Shown: positions 1-9,380 of the stretch, piece by piece
Layout of the letters: each line of letters begins with the position of its first letter
How positions within the stretch are numbered: the first letter of the stretch is position 1
Source of the DNA: Bacteroidota bacterium
GTDB taxonomy: Bacteria > Bacteroidota > Bacteroidia > Cytophagales > Cyclobacteriaceae
Assembly (NCBI GenBank): GCA_018267195.1
Contig: JAFDYY010000012.1
Coordinates: 1-62,898, forward strand
Length of the DNA: 62,898 nucleotides
Direction of reading: 5' to 3'
Translations under genes and position numbers: made by a program
Notes under the pieces: generated by a model
Database searches by the model: none
Seen by the model: the letters and a program-made list of their open reading frames with translations, nothing else
What the model was told of the DNA's origin: nothing

Positions 1-93
1 ATGCATGAGGGATGCATCATCTGCCCAAAGGGTTGACGAAGGTTGACGGAAACGTTAACCTTGTCAAGATTTAACAATAATAAAATCTATAAA

Positions 94-1071
94 ATGGCTC
101 GTTTGCTTTCCATTGCCAATCATGAAATCCGTCCGGGCGAATTTAAAGAGATCAGCATAGACATTGCACGGCTTCCCTCGCGCACACAAATTGAAACCCC
201 GGTTTATGTTTACCGCGGAATAGAGGACGGCCCTACCCTGGCACTCACAGCCGGTATGCACGGAGATGAGATTAACGGAATGGAAATCGTACGGAGAATA
301 ATTGACTTGGGGCATAATCGTGTAAAACGCGGAACGGTACTTTGTATGCCGGTCATTAACATTTATGGATTTTTAAACTACTCGCGCGAAGTGCCCGATG
401 GCAAAGATATTAACCGTTCATTCCCGGGGAATAAAAACGGATCGCTGGCTTCGCGCGTGGCTTACCATATCACACACGATGTGCTGCCTTCCATAGATTA
501 CGGAATTGATTTTCATACCGGAGGCGCCATGCGTACCAACTACCCGCAGGTGCGCTGTGTTATGAAAGAAAAAATAAATGTGGAACTGGCCAATGCCTTT
601 CACGCCCCTTTTACTATTGATGCGCCCTTTCGCCCGCACTCCTTACGGCTCACCGCCTCCAAAAAAGATAAACATATTATTGTATATGAAGGCGGGGAGT
701 CTATCCGGTTTGATCAGCACGCGATTGAAGAAGGAATTAACGGCACGCTCCGGCTGATGAAGTATTTAAAGATGATTGACTGGGCTCCGGAGCCAAAAGA
801 AGAAAATAAAATTATATGGAGTTCGGCTTGGGCACGCGCCCAAACAGCCGGGCTGTTTCAGGCGATCGTAAAGTGTGGTGAGTTCATTTATAAAGATCAA
901 TTAGTAGGCATGCTTACCGATCCATTTGGTGAGTTTAAAAAACAAGTAACCGCCCCCGCTTCAGGTTATGTAGTAGGGCTGAACCACAACCCGGTGGTAA
1001 ACGCAGGCGATGCCCTGCTGCACATCGGAGCCGATAATTTCTGCAAAATAGACGGAGGTGGAGAAGAATAA
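94..1071 (+). CDS. Succinylglutamate desuccinylase/aspartoacylase family zinc deacylase
   Basis: Member of the AstE/AspA branch of the M14 carboxypeptidase clan, cytoplasmic zinc enzymes that remove an acyl or aminoacyl group from an amino-acid-like substrate. Counting from ATG 94 (325 aa), the zinc site is visible as the GMHGDE motif (His56, Glu59) and the DFHTGG motif (His141). The C-terminal part (GYVVGL...NAGDALLHIG) looks like the small beta domain seen in this family. The frame stays open upstream to a TTG at 43, but ATG 94 is preferred because family alignments normally begin near the MARLLSIANHEI segment. The real substrate is not deducible. In many bacteria such genes sit next to rimK-type glutamate ligases, and the window edge cuts off that side. 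The family call is secure; the substrate is unknown. Confidence 0.85.
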   Translation: MARLLSIANHEIRPGEFKEISIDIARLPSRTQIETPVYVYRGIEDGPTLALTAGMHGDEINGMEIVRRIIDLGHNRVKRGTVLCMPVINIYGFLNYSREVPDGKDINRSFPGNKNGSLASRVAYHITHDVLPSIDYGIDFHTGGAMRTNYPQVRCVMKEKINVELANAFHAPFTIDAPFRPHSLRLTASKKDKHIIVYEGGESIRFDQHAIEEGINGTLRLMKYLKMIDWAPEPKEENKIIWSSAWARAQTAGLFQAIVKCGEFIYKDQLVGMLTDPFGEFKKQVTAPASGYVVGLNHNPVVNAGDALLHIGADNFCKIDGGGEE

Positions 1072-1074
1072 AAC

Positions 1075-2115
1075 TCAAAAATCCGGACAGGGAATAAACA
1101 ACTTATCAGGCGGTGGTTTGCGTGGGTCGCGGGTGCTCCAACTATACACAATACTAAACTCGTGTGCGCCCCCGCTGGCAGGACCTAACTTAGAGATCGT
1201 GTAATCATAACTGTAGCCAATGTTCAATATATTTTTATCTCCTTTTTGGGTAAACCCAATCAATAATACAATAGATTCATTGTTCACAATACCATTTACG
1301 TTTTTAAAAGGCACCCCCCTATACCAGGTACCAATAATCAGAGGTTCGAACGTATAGTACACTCCTAAATCCATCTGGTCAAACCGACCCTGATGCCGGT
1401 ACTGCATGGTGGGGGTAATACTTCGTTCGCGGGCTTTATTATAAAATCCTTGCCCCATCACTCCGGGTGTCAGATAAAATTTCCATCCGGCATGACCGCT
1501 GATTTTTCGCGGCAGCGGATCGTTAGACCCCATCAGCGATTGATTGGGTTGTGTGATGTGAGCTACCGTTACACCAAACCATCCATTCTTTGAATACAAC
1601 AACCCGCCCATCGTCATGTCTGGAAAAAATTTGGATTGTCCGGAGTTCAATCCTTCTACCGATTGCCGGTTCACCACCTGACCGGTAGTGGGGTCAAACT
1701 GATCGCCAAAAGTAAGCCGGTCGAAATTAATTGATCGGTTATAAAGGGAAGCCTGAAACCCCGGGCGAAACGAAAGTTTCTTGCTGATATTTAATTCGTA
1801 GGAATACATCGCTCCAAAACTGGTGGATTGCAGACCGAGTAACCCTTCGCGGTCGCGATTTAAAATAAAACCCACTCCGCTCTTTTTGCTTTCAATGTAA
1901 AAATCGGCAAAGGCCGAAATGGTATTAAAGTTGGCATCAATAGCCGGCCATTGGTTGCGGTAGTTGGTGCCAATGCGCGCCTGCCCGGTAGATCCCGCAA
2001 AAGCGGGATTGAGATACAGCGGAGCAGCATAAAATTGTGAAAATTGCGGATCTTGGGCAGTTACAGTTGCCCCAATCAACAGCATCAACAGCAACGTAAG
2101 GCTTACTTTATACAT
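1075..2115 (-). CDS. PorP/SprF family type IX secretion system outer-membrane protein
   Basis: Predicted 346-aa outer-membrane beta-barrel of the PorP/SprF family. It has a signal peptide (MYKVSLTLLLMLLIG...VTAQ) followed by the family hallmark DPQFSQFYAAPLYLNPAFAGS and alternating aromatic/glycine strands to the C-terminus. PorP/SprF proteins work with the T9SS; SprF is needed for secretion of the giant adhesin SprB, which carries a type B (CHU_C) C-terminal domain. I chose ATG at 2115 rather than 2142 because it places the signal peptide at the N-terminus. The gene is divergent from the giant CHU_C protein at 2325, with a shared 209-bp region. That layout suggests this protein is the dedicated partner of that cargo (inference). 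It converges on the 94-1071 gene with only 3 bp between stops. Confidence 0.9.
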   Translation of the reverse strand: MYKVSLTLLLMLLIGATVTAQDPQFSQFYAAPLYLNPAFAGSTGQARIGTNYRNQWPAIDANFNTISAFADFYIESKKSGVGFILNRDREGLLGLQSTSFGAMYSYELNISKKLSFRPGFQASLYNRSINFDRLTFGDQFDPTTGQVVNRQSVEGLNSGQSKFFPDMTMGGLLYSKNGWFGVTVAHITQPNQSLMGSNDPLPRKISGHAGWKFYLTPGVMGQGFYNKARERSITPTMQYRHQGRFDQMDLGVYYTFEPLIIGTWYRGVPFKNVNGIVNNESIVLLIGFTQKGDKNILNIGYSYDYTISKLGPASGGAHEFSIVYSWSTRDPRKPPPDKLFIPCPDF

Positions 2116-2289
2116 CCAAACAGGAGATTTACCTACACACATCCAAGCAAATTAAGTTCATTCATGACATTAAAAAAAACATTTACCGACAATTCCCGGC
2201 CTGGCAAACTATCTAACGATATTTTTATCCAAATTGTATAATTTAGTGGGCTTAGGCCGTTTAAATAAACAGATAAAATTCATCTGAAT

Positions 2290-2297
2290 TAATTTTG
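2290..2297 (+). promoter_or_regulatory. Candidate -7 element for the CHU_C surface protein
   Basis: TAATTTTG matches the Bacteroidota -7 consensus TAnnTTTG exactly, 27 bp before ATG 2325. No clear TTG -33 element lies at 19-20 bp spacing. Because it overlaps the upstream TTG at 2295, it argues for ATG 2325 as the true start. Confidence 0.45.
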
Positions 2298-2324
2298 AGC
2301 AAACGCAGCGGTAAGAAAAAACAC

Positions 2325-5300
2325 ATGAGGACAAAGCGAGAAGTAGAATGGTTTACATTTATAAAAACAGGGGGGCTGCTGATAGTGGCCATCGGCTTGG
2401 CCTGGAGTGCAAGCGCTCAAAATCTGGCGCAACATAATTGGTATTTTGGCAACTCTGCCAATGCCATCCGGTTTAATCGGGCTACGAACATGGCGGCCGT
2501 GGTGGCCGGAAAGGCTGTGCCCTTTGGTACGGGCGGCAGTGCCGTGGCCACCGATCCTGCCACGGCCGATCTTTGGTTTTATACGGATGGCAACAACGTG
2601 TTCGATGCCACCAACGTATTGATGGCAACCGGAGCCGGTCTTGCCGCCAATGCTTCGGCTAACCAGCCCGTGGCGATCTGCCAAATGCCGGGCGACTCTA
2701 CCAAGTTTCTCATCTTTACCAATACCGCCAACTATACGGCCGGAGGAAATATTTTGGTAAGCGTAGTGGATATGACGCAGTTTGGAAATTCTGTTTTTCC
2801 ATCTCCTCCACTGGGCAAGGTTACCTACAAAAATATTCCCACAGCGATGGCCAACCGATCGGAAGGGATGATGATTATTCCACATGCCAACGGTACCGAT
2901 TATTGGTTGATTTCCCACCAAAATAATTCGGTCAATTATTTTGCCTGCCAGATCAGCAAAACCAGTTTTAATCCGGCCGGAGCCGGCTCGTTTACATTTA
3001 CCAACATCGTGCAATCGCAAACCCCGCTACCGGCAACGGTGGCGCTCTCGGTAGCCAATTTTTCGTATTTCAAAAAGAAGAAACTGCTTACGGTTTCACC
3101 CCAAACAGCCAGCACTAACGCGCTGACTCTTTTATTCAACGAAACTACCGGAGCCCTCTCGCTCGATCAGGTTCTTTATAACACGGGCGTGGCTTCTACC
3201 ACCAATCAAAATATTTACGACATCCAGTGGGATAACAAAGGCCGGTATCTTTATGTGTCGCGTGTGGGCGAGGCCGGCATCAATGCGGATGTATTACAGT
3301 TTGACTACCTGAGTTCTTCGGCCGGGTCATCGGTTATTGCTTCCGTACTATCGGCTCCGATATACCGAAGTTGGGGATTGCAATTGGCTCCCGACAGCGC
3401 CATTTACCATCTCTATCAAGCTACCAGTGGCGGGCCATTTTTAGCAGAGAAATTTACCAAGACCGATACCATTGCCGCACGAGTTACTCAAACTCCTCTC
3501 CCGTTGGGCGCCCTAAATTTTACCGGCACACAGTTTCCCTCGTTCATTCCGAAAATAAATATTTCACTACAACTGTCTTTTACCAGCTCAGGAAGTTGTC
3601 AAAATTCTAACATCACTTTTTTTCCTAACGTATTTCCCAATGCCGACAGCCTCCACTGGGATTTTGGCGATACTACCCGGGTAACCGATTGGAGCCCGGT
3701 GCATAAATTCAAAATGGCCAAAACTTATACAGTAACCCTTACCGGATATTATCAGGGCAACAAAAAAGTTTTTACTAAACCCATTACCATTACTCCTTTT
3801 TCATTGAAACTAATACTGCCCTCTGATACCACTGCTTGTGCCTGTCAGTTGCCGGTGAATAAGTTGGCCTGCACCATGCCTCAATTTTCGGTGAAACTAA
3901 AAACCAGTGGAGGCAATCCGGTTTCCTATATATGGTCGAACGGGCAAACCGGCACCACTCTTAAACCAGACTCCTCCGGGTTTTATTATGTGGTGGTAAC
4001 CGATGCCAGCGGATGCTCAGCTTATGCCGGAGTAACCGTGAAGCAGTACAAAAAAACGGAACAGCGATCGAACATCTGGTATTTTGGAAATAAGGCCGGC
4101 ATCAATTTTAACCTGAGCCCGCCCAAGGCACTAAGCAACAGCAACATGGTGGCTCCGGCCGGTTCGGCCATTGTGTGCGACCAAAACGGGCAGACCATTT
4201 TTTATACCAATGGCAGCACCGTGTGGAATAAAAAGAATCAGGTAATCGCTACCCAAATTGGCGGAGATTCTACTTCTTCGCAGTCGGCCCTGATTATTCC
4301 AGTGCCCAACGATCAAACTCTTTACTATATTTTTACCACACAACCCGTTAATGGTTTTTCGGGTAATGAATTGCGCTACTCCTTATTCGATCTGAAAATG
4401 AATAACGGCACCGGTGGCTTGGTGCAAAAAAATATTTTGTTGTTTGCCAAAAGTACCGAGCGTCTTACCGGCAATAACGACTGGCTCATTGCCCACGAGT
4501 ATGGCAACAATACGTTTCGGGCTTACCGCATTACAGCGCAAGGCATCAGCGATCCGGTATATTCGGCTATCGGGTCAACCCATTCGTTTCAAAATGCAAC
4601 GAATGCAGAAGGCTACATGAAACTGGGACCTAACAATAATTTAGCCGTAGCATTATCTACTCCGGGCACCAGCAACTTGGTGGAAGTTTTTCATTTAAAT
4701 GATTCCACCGGGATGTTAACCTACTACCGCAAAATTACCTTGAGCAACTCAGCCGGGCAGGTGTATGGTGTGGAGTTTTCGCCCGGTGGAAAAAAACTGT
4801 TTATATCGGTGCGGGGAGCCAGCTCCGACATTTACGAATATTGGTTTGACTACAAAGGCCATTTGAATTTATTAAAAGATAATGTGGAAAGCGGAACTGA
4901 AATTGGCGCACTTCAAATTGCCCCCGATAGTCAAATCTATTTTGCCATTAACAACAGCACCAGTTTAGGCACCATTCAAGCAGTGGAAGACACAACCAAG
5001 GTGTCGGGTATTAACCTGAATGGATTTAATCTGGCAGCCGGAACAAACAGCTATCTGGGGTTGCCTAACTTCCGGCAACAAGTGGGCATTGGTTTTGGCG
5101 GCCCGGCATTTACTTTTACCGGATTGTGTCTGGGCGACTCCACCAAGTTTGTAGGAACCCCCACCGATGCCATCGATAAATTTCAGTGGTTCTTTGGCGA
5201 TGGTGGCAGCAGCACAAAAGGATCGCCTACCCATTTATATGCCTCTGCGGGAACATATAATGTACAAATGAGGCTTACTAACCGGTGCGGCCTCGATACC

Positions 5301-7511
5301 ACTATTACACAACAAGTAGTAATCCGCCCTAAGCCGGCCAAGCCCTCGCTTGCTGCCGTTACGGCTCTGTGTGCCTCTTCGGTTTTATTGAATTCCAATC
5401 TACCCAATACACCCGGCCTCACTTATTTGTGGTCCACTGGTGTCACCACCGATACCCTCCGCATTTTTAAACCCACTAAAGTTACCGTTACCAATACCGA
5501 TACCAATGGGTGCTCTTCTACCGCTATGGGCATCGTAGTAGATAACAGACCGATTATTAATTTAGGTCCCGACATAACAATATGCCGCAACAGTTTTGTG
5601 CCTAATCTTGATGCGGGCAATCCGGGTTCTGCTTACACCTGGACGATTAACGGTGCGGCCGCGGGTGCATCTCAAACCCAATCGGTAAGCACAACTACAC
5701 CGGGTATATTTAAGTATGGTGTGCTGGTAGTAGATCCGATTACTACCTGCCGGGCTACCGGACAAAAAACATTTACCGTGATGGCCATCCCGGCTTTCAC
5801 CATGGCCGGTACAAACCCCACTTCATGCGGGGCCACCAACGGAACTATTACACTTACTTCTGTTTTTTCGCCCAACCTCTACTCGTATTTTGTTTCGGGC
5901 GGATCGTTCAATCAGTTAGGGCAAAATCAATCGGCTGCCGCACAAGGACCGTTTACCGGATTAAGTGCAGGTACTTACTCGGCCATCATTACCGATCAAA
6001 TTACGGGATGCACCGCTTCGTCTGCGTATGGGTTGGTCGATGCTACCTTTACCGCTTCTGCTTCTTTCAATAATTGCAACCCTTCTTTAGTGAAGGTTAC
6101 TCCTACCGGTGGTGTTGCCCCCTATAAATACACATTTACCAATGCCGGCACCGGACAGGTAACAGGCCCGCTTACCACCGATACCACATCGCTCGTGCCG
6201 GGCAATTACGTTATACAGGTGGTAGATAACAGCGGAGCCGGTTGTACGTATTCTTTCAACCAAAATGTAAATCCGATAGCACCTGTGCTCACCATCACAC
6301 CCAGCCTGTGTGCCAACCCCGCCACGTTAACTGCCAGTGTAGCCGGAGCCACTTCTTATAACTGGACAGGCCCGGCCATCAGCGGAAGTGTTACGGGCAG
6401 TTCCATTAATATTTTGGCAGGCGGAATGTATCAGGTCGTAGTAAAAACGTCTGGAGGCTGCAAGTTAACGCAAACTTCTACCGTGCTCTACAATGGCCCC
6501 ATCACTCCGGCATTTACACAAAGCGATCCTTGTCAAAACCAGGTTATCCTTACAGCCACCCCTACCGGCAGCTACACGTACCGGTGGTATGAAAACGGGT
6601 CGGCCACTCCCACTCAACTCGGTCAGTTGGTTTCGCTCACAGCTTCCGATAACGGAGCCAGTTTTGTGTTGCAGGTAGTCGATGCTGTTTCGGGATGTAC
6701 GGTAAGCACAACTGCTAAAACAGTGCAGGTAACCGGGCCGGTTACGGCAGGGCTCACTTCTTCTTTAGCCTGCGATGACGGAAAACCCTTCACTCTCACC
6801 TCGGCCACCAATGCCGCTTCGCCCACGTATGTTTGGAAACTTAACGGAAACTCCATTGCCGGTGCGGCTGCCGCTACCCTTCAGCAAACTACAGCCGGCA
6901 CCTATGAAGTAGATATTACACTGGGTACCTGCCAGGCTGCGGCCACGATCTTAATAACACGCGCACCCGTGCCTACAGGCCAGCTTCCGGTGCAGGCCAC
7001 GATCTGCAGCGATATTGATAATCACAATCCCAACACAACCAAGGTTACTTTAGACCCGGGTTTTTTTACAACCTACGATTGGTTTAAAAACACCGTATCG
7101 CTAAGCTATACGTTACGAACCTATACGGCCGACAGCCCCGGCACCTACTCCGTAAACCTGACCAATACTTTTGGGTGTAGCAATACAAATACCACCAACG
7201 TAATAAATGATTGCGAGCCGGCGGTAACGGCACCCAATGCTTTCCGCCCGGGCAGCACGCATGACGTAAATACCTACTTTCAGGTGTTTAGTTTCTTTAT
7301 TACCGATACGTTTGAAGTACTTATCTACAACCGATGGGGCGAGCTGGTGTATGAATCGAAAGACCGCAAGTTTCAATGGCATGGCGATTTTAACGGAAAC
7401 GGAAGCCCCCTGCCGGGAGGCACCTACACATACCTGGTGCGATACGTTAGTACCTTCCACCCCGATCAGGGCGTGCAAGAACTGCGCGGAGGCGTGGTGC
7501 TGCTGCGCTGA
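2325..7511 (+). CDS. Giant secreted surface protein: duplicated propeller-like/PKD modules, SprB-like repeats, CHU_C gliding-associated C-terminal domain
   Basis: 1728-aa exported protein. A signal peptide (hydrophobic run GGLLIVAIGLAWSASAQ) leads to a propeller-like module opening with NWYFGNSANAIRFN near residue 30, then a PKD domain (WDFGDTT..) at about 420-490. The same order repeats: a second module opening with NIWYFGNKAGINFN at about 580, then a second PKD (WFFGDGGS..) at about 930-1005. Next come Ig-like stretches and two SprB-like repeats (GGVAPYKYTF, LSAGTYSAIITD) around 1160-1320. The last 95 residues (PNAFRPGS...YNRWGELVYES...LPGGTYTYLV) are a CHU_C domain, the type B T9SS secretion signal. 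The protein should be exported through SprA, probably with the divergent PorP/SprF at 1075-2115. The function is likely adhesion or gliding (inference). ATG 2325 is preferred over TTG 2295, which overlaps the candidate promoter. Confidence 0.9.
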   Translation: MRTKREVEWFTFIKTGGLLIVAIGLAWSASAQNLAQHNWYFGNSANAIRFNRATNMAAVVAGKAVPFGTGGSAVATDPATADLWFYTDGNNVFDATNVLMATGAGLAANASANQPVAICQMPGDSTKFLIFTNTANYTAGGNILVSVVDMTQFGNSVFPSPPLGKVTYKNIPTAMANRSEGMMIIPHANGTDYWLISHQNNSVNYFACQISKTSFNPAGAGSFTFTNIVQSQTPLPATVALSVANFSYFKKKKLLTVSPQTASTNALTLLFNETTGALSLDQVLYNTGVASTTNQNIYDIQWDNKGRYLYVSRVGEAGINADVLQFDYLSSSAGSSVIASVLSAPIYRSWGLQLAPDSAIYHLYQATSGGPFLAEKFTKTDTIAARVTQTPLPLGALNFTGTQFPSFIPKINISLQLSFTSSGSCQNSNITFFPNVFPNADSLHWDFGDTTRVTDWSPVHKFKMAKTYTVTLTGYYQGNKKVFTKPITITPFSLKLILPSDTTACACQLPVNKLACTMPQFSVKLKTSGGNPVSYIWSNGQTGTTLKPDSSGFYYVVVTDASGCSAYAGVTVKQYKKTEQRSNIWYFGNKAGINFNLSPPKALSNSNMVAPAGSAIVCDQNGQTIFYTNGSTVWNKKNQVIATQIGGDSTSSQSALIIPVPNDQTLYYIFTTQPVNGFSGNELRYSLFDLKMNNGTGGLVQKNILLFAKSTERLTGNNDWLIAHEYGNNTFRAYRITAQGISDPVYSAIGSTHSFQNATNAEGYMKLGPNNNLAVALSTPGTSNLVEVFHLNDSTGMLTYYRKITLSNSAGQVYGVEFSPGGKKLFISVRGASSDIYEYWFDYKGHLNLLKDNVESGTEIGALQIAPDSQIYFAINNSTSLGTIQAVEDTTKVSGINLNGFNLAAGTNSYLGLPNFRQQVGIGFGGPAFTFTGLCLGDSTKFVGTPTDAIDKFQWFFGDGGSSTKGSPTHLYASAGTYNVQMRLTNRCGLDTTITQQVVIRPKPAKPSLAAVTALCASSVLLNSNLPNTPGLTYLWSTGVTTDTLRIFKPTKVTVTNTDTNGCSSTAMGIVVDNRPIINLGPDITICRNSFVPNLDAGNPGSAYTWTINGAAAGASQTQSVSTTTPGIFKYGVLVVDPITTCRATGQKTFTVMAIPAFTMAGTNPTSCGATNGTITLTSVFSPNLYSYFVSGGSFNQLGQNQSAAAQGPFTGLSAGTYSAIITDQITGCTASSAYGLVDATFTASASFNNCNPSLVKVTPTGGVAPYKYTFTNAGTGQVTGPLTTDTTSLVPGNYVIQVVDNSGAGCTYSFNQNVNPIAPVLTITPSLCANPATLTASVAGATSYNWTGPAISGSVTGSSINILAGGMYQVVVKTSGGCKLTQTSTVLYNGPITPAFTQSDPCQNQVILTATPTGSYTYRWYENGSATPTQLGQLVSLTASDNGASFVLQVVDAVSGCTVSTTAKTVQVTGPVTAGLTSSLACDDGKPFTLTSATNAASPTYVWKLNGNSIAGAAAATLQQTTAGTYEVDITLGTCQAAATILITRAPVPTGQLPVQATICSDIDNHNPNTTKVTLDPGFFTTYDWFKNTVSLSYTLRTYTADSPGTYSVNLTNTFGCSNTNTTNVINDCEPAVTAPNAFRPGSTHDVNTYFQVFSFFITDTFEVLIYNRWGELVYESKDRKFQWHGDFNGNGSPLPGGTYTYLVRYVSTFHPDQGVQELRGGVVLLR

Positions 7512-7601
7512 CCGGAATCGATAACTGCCTTCATCATTTTTACAACCATTTTCCTTATTATCTGATTTGGTCTTATCTTACATACCAAACGAAAAGAAAC
7601 C

Positions 7602-7877
7602 ATGGAAGAAAAAAAAACGGAAGGTTCCGCAGAAAAATTTTTTACGGAATTTGGCAAAAAGATGGATCAGTTTGCAAAAGAGCTGAAAGAAGCCGGCAGC
7701 CGGGCAGAGGGTGATTTGCAGAAGAAATACGAAGAAGTAAAAGCCGCGGCCCAAAAACTAAAAAAAGAGACCGAAAATAAAGAACGCTGGAAAGAAGTAG
7801 AATCCAGTTTAAAAAAAGCAGGCGAAGAGTTGGAAAATGCTTTTAAAGCAGCCTTTAAAAAGAAAAACAACTCCTGA
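7602..7877 (+). CDS. Small charged coiled-coil protein of unknown function
   Basis: 91-aa protein without signal peptide or membrane segment. It is made almost entirely of Lys, Glu and Ala with a heptad-like pattern from about residue 20 to the end, so one long amphipathic helix or coiled coil is expected. The start ATG follows an A-rich leader, as is usual for this genome. It stands alone in the same direction as the preceding surface protein (90 bp gap) and the following protease (84 bp gap). I do not recognise a family; similar short apolipoprotein-like helical proteins are common in Bacteroidota and usually uncharacterised. The reading frame is convincing because codon use is normal and there is no competing frame. 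Confidence 0.65.
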   Translation: MEEKKTEGSAEKFFTEFGKKMDQFAKELKEAGSRAEGDLQKKYEEVKAAAQKLKKETENKERWKEVESSLKKAGEELENAFKAAFKKKNNS

Positions 7878-7894
7878 CAAAATCCGTATTATCC

Positions 7895-7940
7895 TTCGGG
7901 CCTCAGGGTAAGCCGCCTTCAGGCAGAGGTTCTTTTTATC
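7895..7940 (+). terminator. Possible hairpin terminator after the coiled-coil gene
   Basis: GC-rich inverted segments (CCTC...GAGG around a GCC/GGC stem) are followed by a short T-run at 7933-7938. The stem is imperfect, so this is only a weak candidate. Confidence 0.25.
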
Positions 7941-7961
7941 TTCATTTAATTATTCAGCGCT

Positions 7962-9380
7962 ATGCATTACCTGAAAACAATAGTGGTTGCTTTTATAGCC
8001 GGCTTGGCCGGAGCTTTCGTTTTTTCATCCATGCAAGAACAGAAAGCACGAACAATGGCACCGCCTGAAAAGATAATGGTTTCTACTTTTTCTTCTCCAG
8101 CTTACCGTACAACAGAAATTTCCGCTGCTCCGGCAGAGAATGTGGACTTCAGTTTGGCCGCTTCTAAAGCTACCCCCAGTGTGGTATTCATCAACAGCAT
8201 TTCGCAGTCAGGCATCAGCTATTCATATTGGGATTGGATGTTTGGCAACAGCCAGCCGCAAACGCAGGTAAGTTCGGGCTCCGGTGTCATCTTCACAACA
8301 GACGGGTACATCGTTACTAATAACCACGTGGTGGAATCGGCCGATAAAATACAAGTGCTCTACAACAAAAAATCGTACGAGGCTGAGCTGATCGGCACCG
8401 ACCCATCTACCGATTTGGCGGTTTTAAAAATTAAAGAAAATAACCTGCCGGCTATTTCCATCGGCAGTTCAAAAAAATTATTGGTGGGCGAATGGGTCAT
8501 TGCCGTGGGCAATCCTTTCTCTTTATCTTCTACCGTTACTGCGGGGATTGTGAGTGCTAAAGGACGGAGAATAAATATTGTGGACGACCGCTTTCCGATT
8601 GAGTCATTTATTCAGACCGATGCAGCCATTAACCCCGGAAACAGCGGAGGGGCATTAGTAAATAAAAATGGCGAGCTGGTGGGCATCAACACTGCGATCT
8701 TATCTAAAACAGGAACGTACACTGGCTATGCTTTTGCTGTGCCGGTTGACATTGCCAAAAAAGTAGTGGATGATATTGTGCGGTATGGAATCCCGCAAAA
8801 GGCAATTTTCGGAGGCAGTGTAATTGAATACGATTATCAGAACGCCAAAAAATACGATCCAGATGTAATCGTCAGCGAATTTAAAGGAGTACTGTTGCGA
8901 TCGGTAGATAAAAGCGGGCCGGCTGCCAATGCGGGTTTACAAGAAGGCGATGTGATAACTAAATTTGACAACCGCGATACCAACAGCGAAAGTGCCTTTG
9001 AAGAAGAACTCAGTTACCACTACCCGGGCGATAAAGTTTCCATAGCGTATGTGCGCAACGGCAAGCCCGGTACCACCAGTATTGTATTGGTAAATAAACA
9101 GGGCGATACCCATATTGTAAAACGAAAAATTGTAAGCGATGCCGTAACAGGCGCCAACCTTGAGTCGGTAGATTATGGTGTAAAAATTAATAAACTGCGC
9201 GATGGGCTTTTCAGAAGAATAGGGTTACCCGAAAATTATACCATCACGCACATTAACCGGCAAAAAATAAAAGACCCGCAAGAAGTAATTGATTTTTTCA
9301 ACAAGTATAAAGGCCGGGTTTTGCTCTTTGGATTTAACAGCTATAAACAAGAAATTCCGTATTCGTTTATTTTGCAGTAA
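7962..9380 (+). CDS. HtrA/DegP-like serine endoprotease (S1C) with PDZ domains
   Basis: 472-aa periplasmic quality-control protease anchored or exported by an N-terminal hydrophobic segment (residues 5-23). The trypsin-like domain shows the full catalytic triad: His122 in TNNHVVES, Asp151 in STDLAVLK and Ser228 in NPGNSGGALV. A PDZ domain follows at roughly 290-380 (SGPAANAGLQEGDVI), and a second, degenerate PDZ-like region reaches the C-terminus (VDYGVKI...ITHINRQKI). The overall size matches DegP-type proteins. HtrA enzymes degrade or chaperone misfolded envelope proteins, a sensible companion for the heavy protein export seen in this window. The stop overlaps the convergent SET-domain gene by 14 bp. 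Confidence 0.93.
   Translation: MHYLKTIVVAFIAGLAGAFVFSSMQEQKARTMAPPEKIMVSTFSSPAYRTTEISAAPAENVDFSLAASKATPSVVFINSISQSGISYSYWDWMFGNSQPQTQVSSGSGVIFTTDGYIVTNNHVVESADKIQVLYNKKSYEAELIGTDPSTDLAVLKIKENNLPAISIGSSKKLLVGEWVIAVGNPFSLSSTVTAGIVSAKGRRINIVDDRFPIESFIQTDAAINPGNSGGALVNKNGELVGINTAILSKTGTYTGYAFAVPVDIAKKVVDDIVRYGIPQKAIFGGSVIEYDYQNAKKYDPDVIVSEFKGVLLRSVDKSGPAANAGLQEGDVITKFDNRDTNSESAFEEELSYHYPGDKVSIAYVRNGKPGTTSIVLVNKQGDTHIVKRKIVSDAVTGANLESVDYGVKINKLRDGLFRRIGLPENYTITHINRQKIKDPQEVIDFFNKYKGRVLLFGFNSYKQEIPYSFILQ

Noticed and set aside
1..42. Possible end of an upstream gene at the left edge
   Set aside because: All three frames stop or are too short to judge; nothing recognisable.
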